Shown here one piece after another: positions 14,991 to 15,081 of a stretch of DNA of 15,081 nt. Position 1 is the first letter of the stretch; the number at the start of each line of letters is the position of its first letter. Under the pieces are notes generated by a model. The model was not told the DNA's origin. It searched no databases and saw only the letters and a list, made by a program, of their open reading frames with translations. The position numbers and the translations under genes were made by a program. The DNA comes from CAIKOD01 sp035505975 (GTDB lineage Archaea > Halobacteriota > Methanomicrobia > Methanomicrobiales > Methanospirillaceae): positions 1-15,081 of the forward strand of contig DATJQJ010000029.1 in NCBI GenBank assembly GCA_035505975.1, in the 5' to 3' direction.

Positions 14991-15081
14991 TTAATCACTC
15001 CTTGAATTAGATGATTTCATCACTTTCATAACCTCATGAATGACTTCTGCCATCTTTTCGCGGTTGGGTGTCTGGCCCCTG
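14991..15081 (-). CDS. mcrC: McrC, MCR operon protein C (C-terminal 30 residues only)
   Basis: The window ends inside this gene. The last 30 codons read RGQTPNREKMAEVIHEVMKV and a short polar tail, ending at TAA three bases before the mcrG ATG. The position upstream of mcrG in mcrBDCGA identifies it as McrC, which is part of the A3a complex for ATP-dependent activation of MCR; the sequence alone would be too short for a firm call. Confidence 0.8.
   Translation of the reverse strand, partial: RGQTPNREKMAEVIHEVMKVMKSSNSRSD

Noticed and set aside
1..15081. tRNA or rRNA genes, CRISPR repeats, insertion sequences or attachment sites
   Set aside because: Reading both strands showed no cloverleaf-like segments with CCA-type ends, no regularly spaced repeats, no transposase-like frame and no paired terminal repeats.

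Overview
The window comes from a methanogenic archaeon, most likely Methanomicrobiales (Methanoregula, Methanolinea or Methanospirillum type). The evidence is the mcrC-mcrG-mcrA end of a methyl-coenzyme M reductase operon, the mtrE-mtrD-mtrC-mtrB start of a methyl-H4MPT:coenzyme M methyltransferase operon, archaeal TATA-type promoters, GGAGGTGATC-type ribosome binding sites and poly-T terminators. The genus is inferred from protein character, not from a search.

Layout, nearly all on the minus strand, in the direction of transcription. At the right edge, mcrC (C-terminal end only), mcrG and mcrA (15081 to 12531) end in a strong T-run. Facing them on the plus strand is a small DUF1059 gene (11713-11882) whose start is shifted by one base, followed by trmO/tsaA (about 11952-12377). 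Next come an APC amino-acid permease (11580-10318) and a membrane histidine kinase broken by two one-base frameshifts (10012-8983).

Then follows a cluster of small-protein and maturation genes: a 57-aa Cys-rich peptide (8710-8537), an Mrp/NBP35-type Fe-S carrier ATPase (8429-7563), a DUF134 DNA-binding protein (7436-7047), a DUF169 protein (about 6949-6230), a previously uncalled 55-aa DUF5320-like protein that seems to start at ATA (6127-5960), component A2 of the methyl-CoM reductase activation system (5963-4377), and a SPASM-type radical SAM enzyme of a probable peptide-modifying family (4285-3128). At the left edge, mtrE, mtrD, mtrC and the start of mtrB run off the window.

How the parts may fit together. 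MCR and Mtr catalyse the last two steps of methanogenesis. The mcr and mtr operons point the same way, and in some methanogens (for example Methanothermobacter) mtr directly follows mcr, so the roughly 9.7 kb between them looks like an insertion or expansion that keeps the order. Most of the insert concerns redox or metal-cofactor maturation: A2, which helps activate MCR, is coupled to a DUF5320-like protein by an ATGA overlap and followed by the radical SAM gene, close to an Mrp carrier, DUF134 and a Cys-rich peptide.

A near-palindromic 12-base element (consensus GCTCATATGAGT) lies beside the TATA-like box of three of these transcription units, and a half-site lies before the broken kinase. 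This suggests a small local regulon. I consider the Cys-rich peptide, radical SAM, A2, DUF5320, DUF169, DUF134 and Mrp set, with its shared operator, the most interesting candidate system here. No tRNA, rRNA, CRISPR array or insertion sequence was seen.
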